From the NCBI RefSeq assembly GCF_030269515.1, contig NZ_BSTM01000004.1, positions 248,001-312,000 of the forward strand: a DNA stretch of 64,000 bases, written 5' to 3'. Made by a program: the position numbers and the translations under genes. The notes beneath the pieces were generated by a model. That model did no database searches, was not told the DNA's origin, and was given only the letters and a program-made list of their open reading frames with translations. Shown here in pieces: positions 1 to 10,111 of this stretch. Numbering within the stretch: position 1 is the first letter of the stretch; each line of letters starts with the position of its first letter. This DNA comes from Actinomadura sp. NBRC 104412. GTDB lineage: Bacteria; Actinomycetota; Actinomycetes; Streptosporangiales; Streptosporangiaceae.

Positions 1-956
1 CCCGAGACGGGCTGCCGCGGCACCGCCGCCTGCGAGGGGGCCTGGGACGGGGCCTGCGAGGAGGCATGAGCCTGGGCCTGGGTCGCCGGATGCGGGGTCG
101 GCGCCGGGACGACGCGCACCCTCGCCACCCGGCGCCCGTCCATCCGGACGACCGACAGGCGGCACCCGGCGGTCTCCACGACGTCACCGGCGGCCGGGAT
201 CCGGCCGAGCGCGGCCATGATGTGGCCCGCGACCGTCTCGTAGGGGCCCGGGGGCAGCCGCACTCCGGTCTCGGCGGCGAAGTCGTCGAGGTTCAGCAGA
301 CCTTCCACCTCGACCACCCCGCCGTGCAGGCGCCGCGCCTGCGGGTCCTGCACGTCGTACTCGTCGCGGATGTCGCCGATGAGCTCCTCGACCAGGTCCT
401 CCAGGGTGACGATCCCCGCGGTGCCGCCGTACTCGTCCATGACGATGGCCAGGTGGTGGCCCGCGCGGCGCATCTCCGTGAGCACCGGCAGCACCCGCCG
501 GGTGGCGGGCAGGTACGGGACGGGACGCACCAGGTCGCCCACCGGCACGCCGGGGTCGTCCGCCGTCACGGCGCCGATGAGCAGGTCCCGGATGTGCACG
601 AACCCGATCACCTCGTCGTGCGAGCCCCGGTGGACGGGGAAGCGGGAGTGCGGGCTGTCGGCGGCGATCCGGGCGGCGGCGTCCAGCGGCAGCGCCGCGT
701 CCAGGAACACCACCTCGGTGCGCGGCACCAGCACCTCGCGCAGCGGGCGCTCGCCCGCGGCGAAGACCTCCTCGATCAGGGCCCGCTCGTCGGCGCCCAG
801 CCGGCTGTTGCCCGCGACGAGGGCCCGCACCCGTTCCGCGGTCACCTCCTCGCGGAGCGCGCGGGGGTCGCCTCCGGTCAGGCGGACCATCAGGTCGGTG
901 GACCGGGTCATCAGCCACACCAGCGGGCGCCAGACTCGCCGGGTCGGTCGTTCCAT
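1..956 (-). CDS. CorC/CNNM-family CBS-domain protein (partial, N-terminally short)
   Basis: This is a hemolysin C/CorC-type protein, a family linked to divalent-cation transport at the membrane. The frame is open from an ATG at 956 to the left edge. After a short linker (LVWLMTRSTDLMVRL) comes the usual entry to a CBS pair (VLVPRTEVVFLD, about residues 68-79), a second CBS segment (MDEYGGTAGIVTLEDLVEEL) and a CorC_HlyC domain (VEVEGLLNLDDF). The tail is rich in Ala, Ser, Pro and Gln. Most actinobacterial relatives begin with a DUF21/CNNM membrane domain of roughly 180 residues. Here an in-frame TAA (1007-1005) lies only 16 codons upstream of the ATG, so that domain cannot be encoded in this frame. 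GAGGAG upstream is a possible ribosome site. The C-terminus lies outside the window. Confidence 0.8.
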   Translation of the reverse strand, partial: MERPTRRVWRPLVWLMTRSTDLMVRLTGGDPRALREEVTAERVRALVAGNSRLGADERALIEEVFAAGERPLREVLVPRTEVVFLDAALPLDAAARIAADSPHSRFPVHRGSHDEVIGFVHIRDLLIGAVTADDPGVPVGDLVRPVPYLPATRRVLPVLTEMRRAGHHLAIVMDEYGGTAGIVTLEDLVEELIGDIRDEYDVQDPQARRLHGGVVEVEGLLNLDDFAAETGVRLPPGPYETVAGHIMAALGRIPAAGDVVETAGCRLSVVRMDGRRVARVRVVPAPTPHPATQAQAHASSQAPSQAPSQAAVPRQPVS

Positions 957-1120
957 GGCCGAGGTCGCTCTCTCCTCAGGGCCGCCGGGCGGCGAACTGC
1001 CAGGTTACCGGTTCGGCCGTCCCCTCCAAGGCCAGCCGCTAGCCTGGACGGGTCCCGGCGCAAGCCCTCGGGGTCGTCCGTGCCCCGCGCCGGCGGCGTC
1101 AAGCGTCCAGGAGGTCCTTC

Positions 1121-2098
1121 GTGAAGTTGCTCGTCACCGGCGGCGCCGGTTACGTCGGCAGCGTCGTCACCGCCCAGTTGCTGGAGGCCGGGCACGAGGT
1201 GGTGGTGCTGGACGACCTGTCCACCGGGAACGCCGACGCGGTGCCCGCCCGAGCGCGGCTGGTGACCGGCACGCTCCGCGACGCGGCGGACGGCGTGCTG
1301 GCGGGCGGCGGCTTCGACGCGGTGCTGCATTTCGCGGCCATGTCGCTGGTCGGCGAGTCGATGCAGAAGCCGGGCCTGTACTGGGACAGGAACCTGGGCG
1401 AGTCGCTGGCCCTGCTGGAGGCGATGCGGGCCGCCGGAGTACGCAGGATCGTCTTCTCGTCCACGGCGGCGACGTACGGGGAGCCGGAGTCCACCCCGAT
1501 CCTGGAGACCGACCCGACCCGCCCGACCAACCCCTACGGGGCGTCCAAGCTGGCCATCGACACCGCGCTCGCCGAGTACGCGCGCCTGCACGGGATCGGC
1601 GGCATCTCGCTGCGCTACTTCAACGTCGCGGGCGCCCGGCTGCCCGAGGACGGGGACGCCCCGGGGCAGGGCGAGCGGCACGCCGTGGAGACCCATCTGA
1701 TCCCCAACGTGCTGAAGGTCGCGCTGGGCGAGAAGGACAGGGTCACCGTGTTCGGCGAGGACTACCCCACGCCCGACGGCACCTGCGTCCGCGACTACAT
1801 CCACGTCGTCGACCTGGGCATGGCGCACCTGCTGGCGCTGGACGCCTGCCGGCCCGGCGTCCACGAGATCTTCAACCTGGGCAACGGCAACGGCTCGTCC
1901 GTCCGGGAGGTCATCGAGGTGTGCAGGGAGGTGACCGGGCACCCGATCCCGGCCGAGGTCAGCCCGCGCCGGGCCGGCGACCCCGCGGTGCTGGTGGCGT
2001 CCGCCGAGAAGATCAAGTCGACGCTGGGCTGGAAGCCGGAGCGCGATCTGCGCGCGATGGTCGCGGACGCCTGGGCGTTCATCCAGCACCGCCGATGA
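1121..2098 (+). CDS. galE: UDP-glucose 4-epimerase
   Basis: GalE interconverts UDP-glucose and UDP-galactose in the Leloir pathway (cytoplasm). The 325-residue length is typical. The protein has the Rossmann NAD motif GGAGYVGS (residues 7-14), the catalytic Ser/Thr segment SSTAA (113-117) and the YxxxK pair (Y139, K143) of short-chain dehydrogenases. The start is GTG with a clear AGGAGG at 1109-1114, six bases upstream. Its stop overlaps the galK start (ATGA), so the two genes form a translationally coupled galactose-use or nucleotide-sugar operon. It is divergent from the CorC-like gene, with 164 bp between them. Confidence 0.95.
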   Translation: MKLLVTGGAGYVGSVVTAQLLEAGHEVVVLDDLSTGNADAVPARARLVTGTLRDAADGVLAGGGFDAVLHFAAMSLVGESMQKPGLYWDRNLGESLALLEAMRAAGVRRIVFSSTAATYGEPESTPILETDPTRPTNPYGASKLAIDTALAEYARLHGIGGISLRYFNVAGARLPEDGDAPGQGERHAVETHLIPNVLKVALGEKDRVTVFGEDYPTPDGTCVRDYIHVVDLGMAHLLALDACRPGVHEIFNLGNGNGSSVREVIEVCREVTGHPIPAEVSPRRAGDPAVLVASAEKIKSTLGWKPERDLRAMVADAWAFIQHRR

Positions 2099-3258
2099 TG
2101 ATCAGTGCGCTGGAGGCCGCGTTCGCGGAGGCGTACCGGCGGGACGCCGAGGGCGTCTGGCACGCCCCGGGCCGGGTCAACCTGATCGGCGAGCACACCG
2201 ACTACAACGACGGTCTCGTCCTGCCGTTCGCGCTGCCGCGCGGCGTCGGCGTGGCGGCGGCCCGGCGGGACGACGGAGTGCTGGAGCTCAAGTCGTTGCA
2301 GGCTGCCGACCAGGGCGCGACCGTCGACCTCGGGCGGAGCCGCGGGCCGGGAACGATCCGCTCGTGGGCGGCCTACCCGTTCGGGGTGGCCGACCTGCTG
2401 CGGCCGTTGGGGATCGGCGGGGCCTCGCTGCTGTTCGACTCCGATCTTCCGCAGGGCGCCGGGCTGTCGTCCTCGGCCGCGCTGGAATGCGCGACCGCGC
2501 TGGCCCTGTGCGAGCTGTACGGGGTCGAGCCGGACAGGCGCGAGCTGGCACGGCTGGCGCAGCGGGCCGAGAACGAGTACGCGGGCGTCCCCTGCGGGAT
2601 CATGGACCAGTCGGCGTCGCTGCTGTGCACCGAGGGGCACGCGCTGCTGCTCGACTGCCGCACCGGGCTGTCCTCGCAGGTGCCGCTCGACCTGCCCGGC
2701 AAGGACCTCACCCTGCTGGTGATCGACACCCGGGCCCGGCACGTCCTCGGCGACGGCGACTACGGGCGGCGCCGCGCCGAATGCGAGCGCGCCGCCACGC
2801 TGCTGGGCGTCCCGGCTCTGCGGGACGTGAAGGACCTGGGCGCCGCGCTGTCCCGGCTGGACGACCCCGCTCTGCGCCGCCGCGTCCAGCACGTGGTCAC
2901 CGAGAACCACCGGGTCGAGGCGACGGCCGGGCTGCTGCGCGCCGGGGCGGAGCAGGAGCTGGGCGCGCTGCTGACGGCCTCCCACCTGTCCCTGCGCGAC
3001 CAGTACGAGATCTCCTGGCCGGAGGCCGACCTGGCCCTGGAGGCCGCGCTGCGGGCCGGGGCCCGCGGCGGGCGCATGGTCGGCGGCGGGTTCGGCGGCT
3101 CGGTGATCGTCCTGACCGCCACCGGCCGGGCCGGGTCCGTCCGGGACGCGATCACGGCCGCGTACCGGGAACGCGACCTGGCCGAACCCGCGTTCCTTGA
3201 GGCGACACCGTCCGCCGGGGCGCGGCGCATCTCGATGGACGGCGGGCTTCCCCGCTAG
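2095..3258 (+). CDS. galK: galactokinase
   Basis: GalK phosphorylates galactose to galactose-1-phosphate with ATP, the first committed Leloir step. The 387-residue GHMP kinase shows the galactokinase signature [13 protein letters not shown] (26-38), the ATP-binding GHMP motif [12 protein letters not shown] (118-129) and the C-terminal [12 protein letters not shown] loop (from about 325). The ATG at 2095 overlaps the galE stop by 4 bp; a second ATG follows at 2098, so the exact start could be one codon later. No galT is visible next to it. It converges on the TPR gene with only 3 bp between the stops, leaving no room for a terminator. Confidence 0.95.
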   Translation: MMISALEAAFAEAYRRDAEGVWHAPGRVNLIGEHTDYNDGLVLPFALPRGVGVAAARRDDGVLELKSLQAADQGATVDLGRSRGPGTIRSWAAYPFGVADLLRPLGIGGASLLFDSDLPQGAGLSSSAALECATALALCELYGVEPDRRELARLAQRAENEYAGVPCGIMDQSASLLCTEGHALLLDCRTGLSSQVPLDLPGKDLTLLVIDTRARHVLGDGDYGRRRAECERAATLLGVPALRDVKDLGAALSRLDDPALRRRVQHVVTENHRVEATAGLLRAGAEQELGALLTASHLSLRDQYEISWPEADLALEAALRAGARGGRMVGGGFGGSVIVLTATGRAGSVRDAITAAYRERDLAEPAFLEATPSAGARRISMDGGLPR

Positions 3259-3261
3259 CGG

Positions 3262-5973
3262 CTACTCCGTGTTCTCCAACGCGGCCTTGATCTCGTCGCG
3301 CAGCCCGGTGGCGGTCTCGGCCGCCGCCTTCTCGTCCAGTTCGGTGAAGCCGCCGATCGCCTCGGTGACCTTGGCCAGCGCCTCGTCCAGACGGCCCAGC
3401 TCGGCCAGGACCCGGGCCTCGTCGTAACCCACCCGGGCGGTCTCCCAGGTGATCGCGGCGGGGTTGTCCGACGGGATCCCGCCGATGGCGGCGCGGGCCC
3501 GCGCCAGCTCCGCCAGTCCCGCCTCGGGCCGCCGGGCCCACAGCAGGCACATCCCGGCCTGCCTGCGGGCGCGGACGGCGCCGTACGGGTCGCCCGCCGT
3601 CTCGAACGCGTCGGCCGCCGCGCCGAACCTCTCGGCCGCGAGGGCGTCCTTGTCGAGGGCGGTCAGCACCTCCCCCGCCATCTCCAGCAGGCCCGCGGCG
3701 GACTGCGGGTCGTCGTCCTCCTCGCCCGCCAGCTCGGTGAACAGGTCGGCGGCCTGTTCCTCGCCCAGTTCCCGCTGGGCGTGGGCGAGCAGCAGCCGTG
3801 CCCTGCGGAAGGCGTCGGGGTCGCCGAGCCGGCTCAGGACCGGCATGGCCTCCTCGGCCGCCTCGGCGGCCTCCAGGTGGCGGCCGGTCGAGTAGTACGC
3901 GCCGGCCAGGTCGAGCCGCGCGTACGTCGCCTGCGGCATGGCGCCCGCCGCGGTGAACCCGGCGACCGCCTCCGCCGAATCGGGTACGGCGTCACCCGGG
4001 CGCTCCATCACCAGCAGCAGGCTGCCGCGCTCGGCGTGCGCGACGGTCGCCAGCCAGGCGTTGCCCGCCTCCCGGGCGGACGAGACCGCCTCGTCGAGCA
4101 GGCCCAGCGCCTCGTCCAGAATCTCCTTGTGCCCTTCGGCGGCCTGGTGCGCCCGGTGCGACAGCACCTTGGCCAGCAGCAGGCACGTGTCCGCGAGCTG
4201 CCCCTTCTCACCGATGCCCGCGAAGAGCTCGCGGGCCTTGTGCAGCAGCGGCGCAGCGGTGTCCGTCTCGCCCGTGGTGAGGAAGGTACGGGCACGCATC
4301 AGCAGGACCTCGCCCGCGTCCAGGGGTGCCTCGGGTTCCAGGCCGTCCAGGGCCGCCCGTGCCTCGTCGGCACGGTTCTCGTTCAGCAGCGTGCCCGACA
4401 GGCGCAGGCGGGCGGCGAGCGCACGCCTGGTGCCCGCGGCGTGCTCGTCCAGGTAGGCGGCACTGGCGTTCAGCAGTTCGAAACCCTCGCCGGTCTGGCC
4501 CTGACCGCACAGCAGCGCGCCTACCCGGCCCAGCGCGGCATGCCGGGAGACCAGGTCATCGGCCTCCTCGTAGAGCTCGGCCGCGCGCCTCCATTCGGCC
4601 ACGGCGCCGTCGATGTCGTTCTCACCGTACCGCCGCGCGCCCTCCGCGTCCGTCCGCCGGGCCCGCTGCAGCGTGGTGAGCTCGGCGGACGCCGCCAGCT
4701 CGTCGAACCGCAGCCAGGCGGGGACGGCGCGGTCGAGCCGCCCGTCCTGCCACTCCCGCTCGCCGATGTCCAGCAGGGCGTCCAGGTCGTGGACGTCCGC
4801 GTGAGCCTCGACGGTGCCCGTGGGCGTCGAGGGGACGGTAACGCTTGTGGGAGCCCGGTCGTACTCTGTCAGCGGCAGATGCTCCACCAGGGGCTCGGCG
4901 TTCAGCATCTCCCGGACGACCGCGCTCTGGTGCTCGTTGCCGTTGCGCGCGTCGAACCTGGCGGCCAGTTCCTCGGCCCGCCTGGCCAGCTCGGCACGCA
5001 GCTCCCCGACGGCCACCTCCACCGGCTCGGCGCCCTCCTCCGCCGCCGGGCGGACGATCGTCAGCTCGCCGTGCCCGATCTCCTCCACCCGCCGCAGCAG
5101 CAGCGCGGCGGCGGCCGAGAACCACAGGTCGGCGTAGGGGTTGGGCGCCCGGTCGAGCCACCCCAGATGCCGCTGGACGATCTCCAGTCCGCGCGCCTCG
5201 TTGCCCGTCCGGGCACAGAACTCCACATGATCGCCGATCAGCTCCAGCTCGTTCAGCCGGGACCGCAGCAGCCGGTACGCCCGCAGGTGCGCGCCGCGCG
5301 CCTCCTCCAGCCGCCCCGAGCGCACGTACACGCGCAGCATCTGGGTCAGGATCGTCTGGGGCTGCTCCGTGCAGGTCAGATTCTCGGTGACCACCGGTTC
5401 CGCGATGGCCAGCGCCTCCTCGTCGCGGGCTCGCCAGTCCAGGAAGGAGACCTTGAGGCCCGGGTCGCAGCCCTCGCAGTCCGACAGCGCGTCCCGCGGG
5501 GTGGTGTGCCACAACGCGAACCAGCGGTCGGCCGCGTCGGCGTTGCCGAGATGCTTGGCCACCAGCGTGCGCCGCCCGTACACGGCCTGAAGGCTGTGCC
5601 CGCCCATTTTGTAGCGGCGCTCCATGTCGTCCAGGACGGCACGGGTCCGGTCCAGCGGCACCTCGGGGAAGTCCGTCAGCGACGACACGATGCCCTTGAA
5701 CTCCCACAGCAGCAGATGCGCCGCTCGGGCACCGTAGAACGCCGGGTCGGCGTCGTACTCGGCCAGGCACCGGCTGAACGTGCCGAACCGCTTCACCGGC
5801 TCACCGCCGTACCCGTAGGCGGTGCCCAGGGCCATCCGCACGTCGAAGATCAGCGCCCTGTCGCCGACCTCCTCCGCGCGGCGCAGCGCCTCCTCCACCA
5901 CCACCGTCCGCGCCTCGCCGTAGGGCAGTGAGTACGCCCGTTCCATCAACTCCTGGACCTGCTCGAAGCTCAC
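3262..5973 (-). CDS. large tetratricopeptide-repeat protein coupled to HSP90
   Basis: This 903-residue protein has no predicted enzyme domain. It is built almost entirely of helical pairs of TPR type (for example segments with AEWRRAAELYEEA, ATYARLDLAGAYYSTGRHLEAA, AERFGAAADAFETAGDPYGA). The N-terminal 400 residues are less repetitive and contain a Cys pair in the segment SDCEGCDP. The start chosen is GTG at 5973, which overlaps the HSP90 stop by 4 bp (GTGA); this argues for translational coupling. TPR proteins are the standard co-chaperone partners of eukaryotic HSP90, so the simplest inference is a dedicated partner of the upstream chaperone. I cannot name a client or pathway. Confidence 0.85.
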   Translation of the reverse strand: MSFEQVQELMERAYSLPYGEARTVVVEEALRRAEEVGDRALIFDVRMALGTAYGYGGEPVKRFGTFSRCLAEYDADPAFYGARAAHLLLWEFKGIVSSLTDFPEVPLDRTRAVLDDMERRYKMGGHSLQAVYGRRTLVAKHLGNADAADRWFALWHTTPRDALSDCEGCDPGLKVSFLDWRARDEEALAIAEPVVTENLTCTEQPQTILTQMLRVYVRSGRLEEARGAHLRAYRLLRSRLNELELIGDHVEFCARTGNEARGLEIVQRHLGWLDRAPNPYADLWFSAAAALLLRRVEEIGHGELTIVRPAAEEGAEPVEVAVGELRAELARRAEELAARFDARNGNEHQSAVVREMLNAEPLVEHLPLTEYDRAPTSVTVPSTPTGTVEAHADVHDLDALLDIGEREWQDGRLDRAVPAWLRFDELAASAELTTLQRARRTDAEGARRYGENDIDGAVAEWRRAAELYEEADDLVSRHAALGRVGALLCGQGQTGEGFELLNASAAYLDEHAAGTRRALAARLRLSGTLLNENRADEARAALDGLEPEAPLDAGEVLLMRARTFLTTGETDTAAPLLHKARELFAGIGEKGQLADTCLLLAKVLSHRAHQAAEGHKEILDEALGLLDEAVSSAREAGNAWLATVAHAERGSLLLVMERPGDAVPDSAEAVAGFTAAGAMPQATYARLDLAGAYYSTGRHLEAAEAAEEAMPVLSRLGDPDAFRRARLLLAHAQRELGEEQAADLFTELAGEEDDDPQSAAGLLEMAGEVLTALDKDALAAERFGAAADAFETAGDPYGAVRARRQAGMCLLWARRPEAGLAELARARAAIGGIPSDNPAAITWETARVGYDEARVLAELGRLDEALAKVTEAIGGFTELDEKAAAETATGLRDEIKAALENTE

Positions 5974-7760
5974 TTGCCCTCTCCAGATTCCTGTCCGCCC
6001 GTACCGTGCACAGCCCACTCCAGCAACCCGAGGAAGGAGCGGTTCAGCGCCGCGGTGTCGGCGGGCCGCAGTGGATGCTGGCCGTACAGCAGCGCCTGCC
6101 CGTACAGGCCCTGCACCGCCAGCTCGATCAGCGCCTCGTCGGTGAGGGAGGTGATCCTCCGCGCCAACGGGTTGCGGTGGTTGAGCACGAGCTGCGGACG
6201 GTCCGCGGTGACGGCGCCGCTCAGCGCCCCCAACACGTCCGACCACAGCTCGTCGGCCATCTCCCTGGCCTCGGTCATCTCCGCCTGGTACTGGGCGGCG
6301 CGGCTGGTCAGGTACAGCGCGGGCAGCGACGCCGGGTCGAAGTCGCGGATCACCACCTCGCACCGGAGCCGTTCCACCGCGCGCTGCGCCGCCGCCAGGA
6401 ACGGCCGCAGCTCCAGCTCCGCCACGGGGTCCAGGACGCCGAAGTGGGTGGTCAGCTCAGCGGCGTCCAGCCGGAGCAGCGCCGCGTCCGGGTCGATGTC
6501 GGGCAGCCGCTCGATGATCTCGGTGTCGTGCACGTAGCCGCCGTTGACCAGACCCACGCCCTGCGCGCCCGACACCGCCGACAGCCGCCGGAACTCCTCC
6601 ACGCTGGTCACGTACCGCGCCTTGGGGTGGCGGCGGCGGAACTCGGCCAGCGTCATCGGGCCCGCCGAGGTCTCGAAGTCCAGCCAGCGGTCCACGATCC
6701 GCAACATGTCGTCGTCCTGCAGCGCCATGGCCTTGACGCCGAGCTGGTGGAGCCGCAGGAAGCCGCGCAGCCGTACCGGGTCGGTCTCCGAGAGCCGCAC
6801 CAGCCACTGCCGCAGCCGCTCGCCGAGGGCCCGCCGCGTGGACTCCAGCAGCTCGTCCTCGTACAGCGCCTCCCGGCTCGCCGTGGGCCGCAACTCGCTC
6901 GCGTCCACCACGCACCGGACGAAGAACGCCCACTCCGGCAGCAGCGCCTCGACGTTCTCGGCCAGCAGCATCCGCTTGAGGTACACACGATGCGCGCCCC
7001 GCGCCGTGGGCGCCACCGGCTGCGGCAGCACGAACGCCACACCCGTCAGGCCCGCCTCGGGAACGTCCAGATCGATCACGTCGTAGGGGACGAACCCGTA
7101 CAGCTCCTGACAGTAGGCGTCCAGAGCGCGACGGCGGCGCGCCGGATCGGGATGCGCCGCGTGCCACGCCGGCCCCTCACCGGTGATCGCCTCGCCGTCC
7201 ACGGTGAGGTCGACCGGCAGCAGCGACCCGTACGAGCGTGCCAGCCCCTTCACGATCTCCGGCCGCAGCAGCTCGGCCGACCCGGGACGGGCGCGCAGCG
7301 AGACCGTCGTGCCCGGCGCGTCACGGCCGGCGGGCTCCACCCGGTAACGACCGTCGGCGTACCCGGTCCACCGCACGGCCTGCTCCGGCGCCCCGTCCCG
7401 CGCCGACCGGGTCACGACCTCGATCTCGTCGGCCACCAGGAAGCCCGACAGCAGCCCGATGCCGAACTGCCCCAGGAAGTCGTGCCGGGCGAACCCGAGC
7501 TCGTCCCGTTTGGACGAACGCCCGATCGTGGCGAGCAGCCGGTGGACCTCCTCCTCGGTCAGCCCGATCCCGTCATCGTGGACCCGCAGCCCACCGCCGC
7601 CCGTCTCGATCCGCACCGCCCCCGACCCGCCACCGCGCGCCGTGATGGCGTCCACCGCGTTCTGCAGCAGCTCCCGCAGGTAAACCCGCGGGCTGGAGTA
7701 CAGGTGCCTGCTGAGCAGGTCCACCACACCACGCAGATCGACTTGAAACGCCTGTTCCAC
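5970..7760 (-). CDS. htpG: HSP90-family molecular chaperone
   Basis: A cytosolic ATP-dependent chaperone of 596 residues, slightly shorter than typical HtpG (about 630). The GHKL ATP-binding motifs are present: ELLQNAVDA (30-38, with the Mg-binding Asn34), HDDGIGL (61-67) and GQFGIGLLSGFLV (97-109). The middle domain carries the conserved segment ELRPTASREALYED. The start is GTG at 7760 with a purine-rich GTGAGGGG stretch upstream. It is the first gene of a two-gene operon with the TPR protein. The divergent C-terminal third suggests an actinobacterial HSP90 subtype, so symbol use is by family only. Confidence 0.88.
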   Translation of the reverse strand: MEQAFQVDLRGVVDLLSRHLYSSPRVYLRELLQNAVDAITARGGGSGAVRIETGGGGLRVHDDGIGLTEEEVHRLLATIGRSSKRDELGFARHDFLGQFGIGLLSGFLVADEIEVVTRSARDGAPEQAVRWTGYADGRYRVEPAGRDAPGTTVSLRARPGSAELLRPEIVKGLARSYGSLLPVDLTVDGEAITGEGPAWHAAHPDPARRRRALDAYCQELYGFVPYDVIDLDVPEAGLTGVAFVLPQPVAPTARGAHRVYLKRMLLAENVEALLPEWAFFVRCVVDASELRPTASREALYEDELLESTRRALGERLRQWLVRLSETDPVRLRGFLRLHQLGVKAMALQDDDMLRIVDRWLDFETSAGPMTLAEFRRRHPKARYVTSVEEFRRLSAVSGAQGVGLVNGGYVHDTEIIERLPDIDPDAALLRLDAAELTTHFGVLDPVAELELRPFLAAAQRAVERLRCEVVIRDFDPASLPALYLTSRAAQYQAEMTEAREMADELWSDVLGALSGAVTADRPQLVLNHRNPLARRITSLTDEALIELAVQGLYGQALLYGQHPLRPADTAALNRSFLGLLEWAVHGTGGQESGEGK

Positions 7761-7784
7761 GCTGCCGCCCCCTCACCCTTCTTT

Positions 7785-8004
7785 ATTTGCATGCGCGAGC
7801 TGCGCTCCTCGCCTAGCGGCTCGTCGCTTGTCGCGCCTGCGGCGATCGCTGCATCGCTCCGACTCGCCTAGAGGCTCGCTGCGCGATCAGTTCCTCGCAA
7901 GCTCGGAACTGCCTTCGGACGCGATCGCAACGCCTGGCCGCCGTTTGGAGCTGGGGTTGGGGGCTGGGGTGGGTGCGAGTGTGTTCATTTGCAGTGCGAG
8001 CTGC
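7785..8004. repeat. repeat-bearing intergenic segment between htpG and mdh
   Basis: This 248-bp gap between two same-strand genes holds two pairs of near-identical words. ATTTGCATGCGCGAGCTGC (7785-7803) recurs as ATTTGCAGTGCGAGCTGC (7987-8004). GCCTAGCGGCTCG (7811-7823) recurs as GCCTAGAGGCTCG (7866-7878). The stretch is less GC-rich than its surroundings and codes for nothing convincing. It may be a dispersed extragenic element; only a genome-wide search would show copy number. Confidence 0.5.
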
Positions 8005-8008
8005 AAAA

Positions 8009-9037
<1,029 letters not shown>

Positions 9038-9098
9038 CTATCGCGCACGGCGATCCCGCTTCTGGGTGCCCCCATAGGCGGAGACTAACCTGCGGGCC

Positions 9099-10061
9099 GT
9101 GACGGAACTCCTCATGCTCAGCGCCGCCGATGTCGAGCAGGTCTTCGATGTGGGCCTGGCCATCGAGTCCCAGCGGGAGGCGTTCGGCGCGCTCGGGCGC
9201 GGGGAGGCCCGGCTCGCGCCCCGCGCGCTGCTTCCCGGGCCGGACGGCGACATCGCCTTCTCGTACGCGTCGCGGCTGCCCGGGACCGGTCCCATCGGCA
9301 AGTTCGGCAGCGTCAATCCGGGCAACGCGGCGCGCGGCCTTCCCAGCGTGCACGCCCTGGTCACGGTGCTGGACCCGGACGACGGACGGCCCGTCGCGAT
9401 CATCGAGGGGGAGGCGGTGACCACGCTGCGCACCTCCGCGGCCAGCGCCGTCGCCGCCGACCACCTCGCCGTGCCGGACGCTTCGTCCCTCGCGGTCATC
9501 GGCCACGGCGTCCAGGGCCGGGCGCATGTGCGCGCCCTGGCCCAGGTCCGTCCCCTGACAAGGGTGCGCCTGGCGGGGCGCGACACGGCGGCGTGCGCGC
9601 GTGCCGCCGCATCGCTCAGTGCCGGGCTGGATCTGCCCGTGGAGGCCGTCTCCTCGGCGCGTGAGGCCGTTTCCGGCGCCGACCTGGTGGCGACGTGCAC
9701 GACGAGTTCCACGCCCGTTCTGGAGGCGTCCTGGCTGGCGCCGGGCTGCACCGTGCTGAGCGTCGGCTCGTTCGCCCCCGACCGGCACGAGGTCGGCCGC
9801 GACCTGCTCGACCGGGCCGCCGCCGTCGTCGTGGACGATGTCGCGACCGCCCGCGCCCAGGCCGGTCCGCTGGTGGACGTCCCGGATCTGGACCTGGTCC
9901 CGCTCGGCGACGTCGTCACCGGCGCCGCCGCTCCGCGCCGCTCCCCCGACGACGTGATCTTCTACAACAGCGTGGGCCTGGGCGTGCAGGACGCCGCCGC
10001 GGCCGCCCGCATCGTCGCCCTCGCCACCGAGGCGGGCGTGGGACGCCGCGTCCCCCTGTGA
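9099..10061 (+). CDS. ornithine cyclodeaminase / mu-crystallin family protein
   Basis: An NAD(P)-dependent enzyme of 320 residues related to ornithine cyclodeaminase and alanine dehydrogenase. It has the family's substrate segment (KFGSVNPGNAARGLP), the EGEAVTTLRTSAASAVA stretch (from about 106) and the Rossmann motif VIGHGVQGRAHVRAL. The start is GTG at 9099. Family members act on ornithine, alanine, ketimines or siderophore precursors, so the substrate cannot be assigned from sequence. It stands alone between mdh and icd, both on the other strand, and ends in a strong hairpin. Confidence 0.85.
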   Translation: MTELLMLSAADVEQVFDVGLAIESQREAFGALGRGEARLAPRALLPGPDGDIAFSYASRLPGTGPIGKFGSVNPGNAARGLPSVHALVTVLDPDDGRPVAIIEGEAVTTLRTSAASAVAADHLAVPDASSLAVIGHGVQGRAHVRALAQVRPLTRVRLAGRDTAACARAAASLSAGLDLPVEAVSSAREAVSGADLVATCTTSSTPVLEASWLAPGCTVLSVGSFAPDRHEVGRDLLDRAAAVVVDDVATARAQAGPLVDVPDLDLVPLGDVVTGAAAPRRSPDDVIFYNSVGLGVQDAAAAARIVALATEAGVGRRVPL

Positions 10062-10066
10062 AGCGC

Positions 10067-10101
10067 CGAAGGCCGCCCCGGGATCGCCGGGGCGGCCTTC
10101 G
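10067..10101. terminator. bidirectional hairpin terminator
   Basis: A perfect 15-bp stem (CGAAGGCCGCCCCGG, 10067-10081, with its complement at 10087-10101) closes a 5-base loop. It lies between the convergent cyclodeaminase and icd genes and can serve both. No long T-run follows, as is usual in high-GC actinobacteria. Confidence 0.85.
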
Positions 10102-10111
10102 AGGGCACGGC

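Noticed and set aside
370..2090. Long open frames on both strands overlapping galE and the CorC-like gene
   Set aside because: They are Arg/Ala/Pro-rich shadows produced by GC-biased third positions; the true genes show family motifs in one frame only.
3781..5931. 716-codon plus-strand frame opposite the TPR gene
   Set aside because: No recognisable domain, composition of an antisense shadow, and the TPR frame on the other strand is clearly real.
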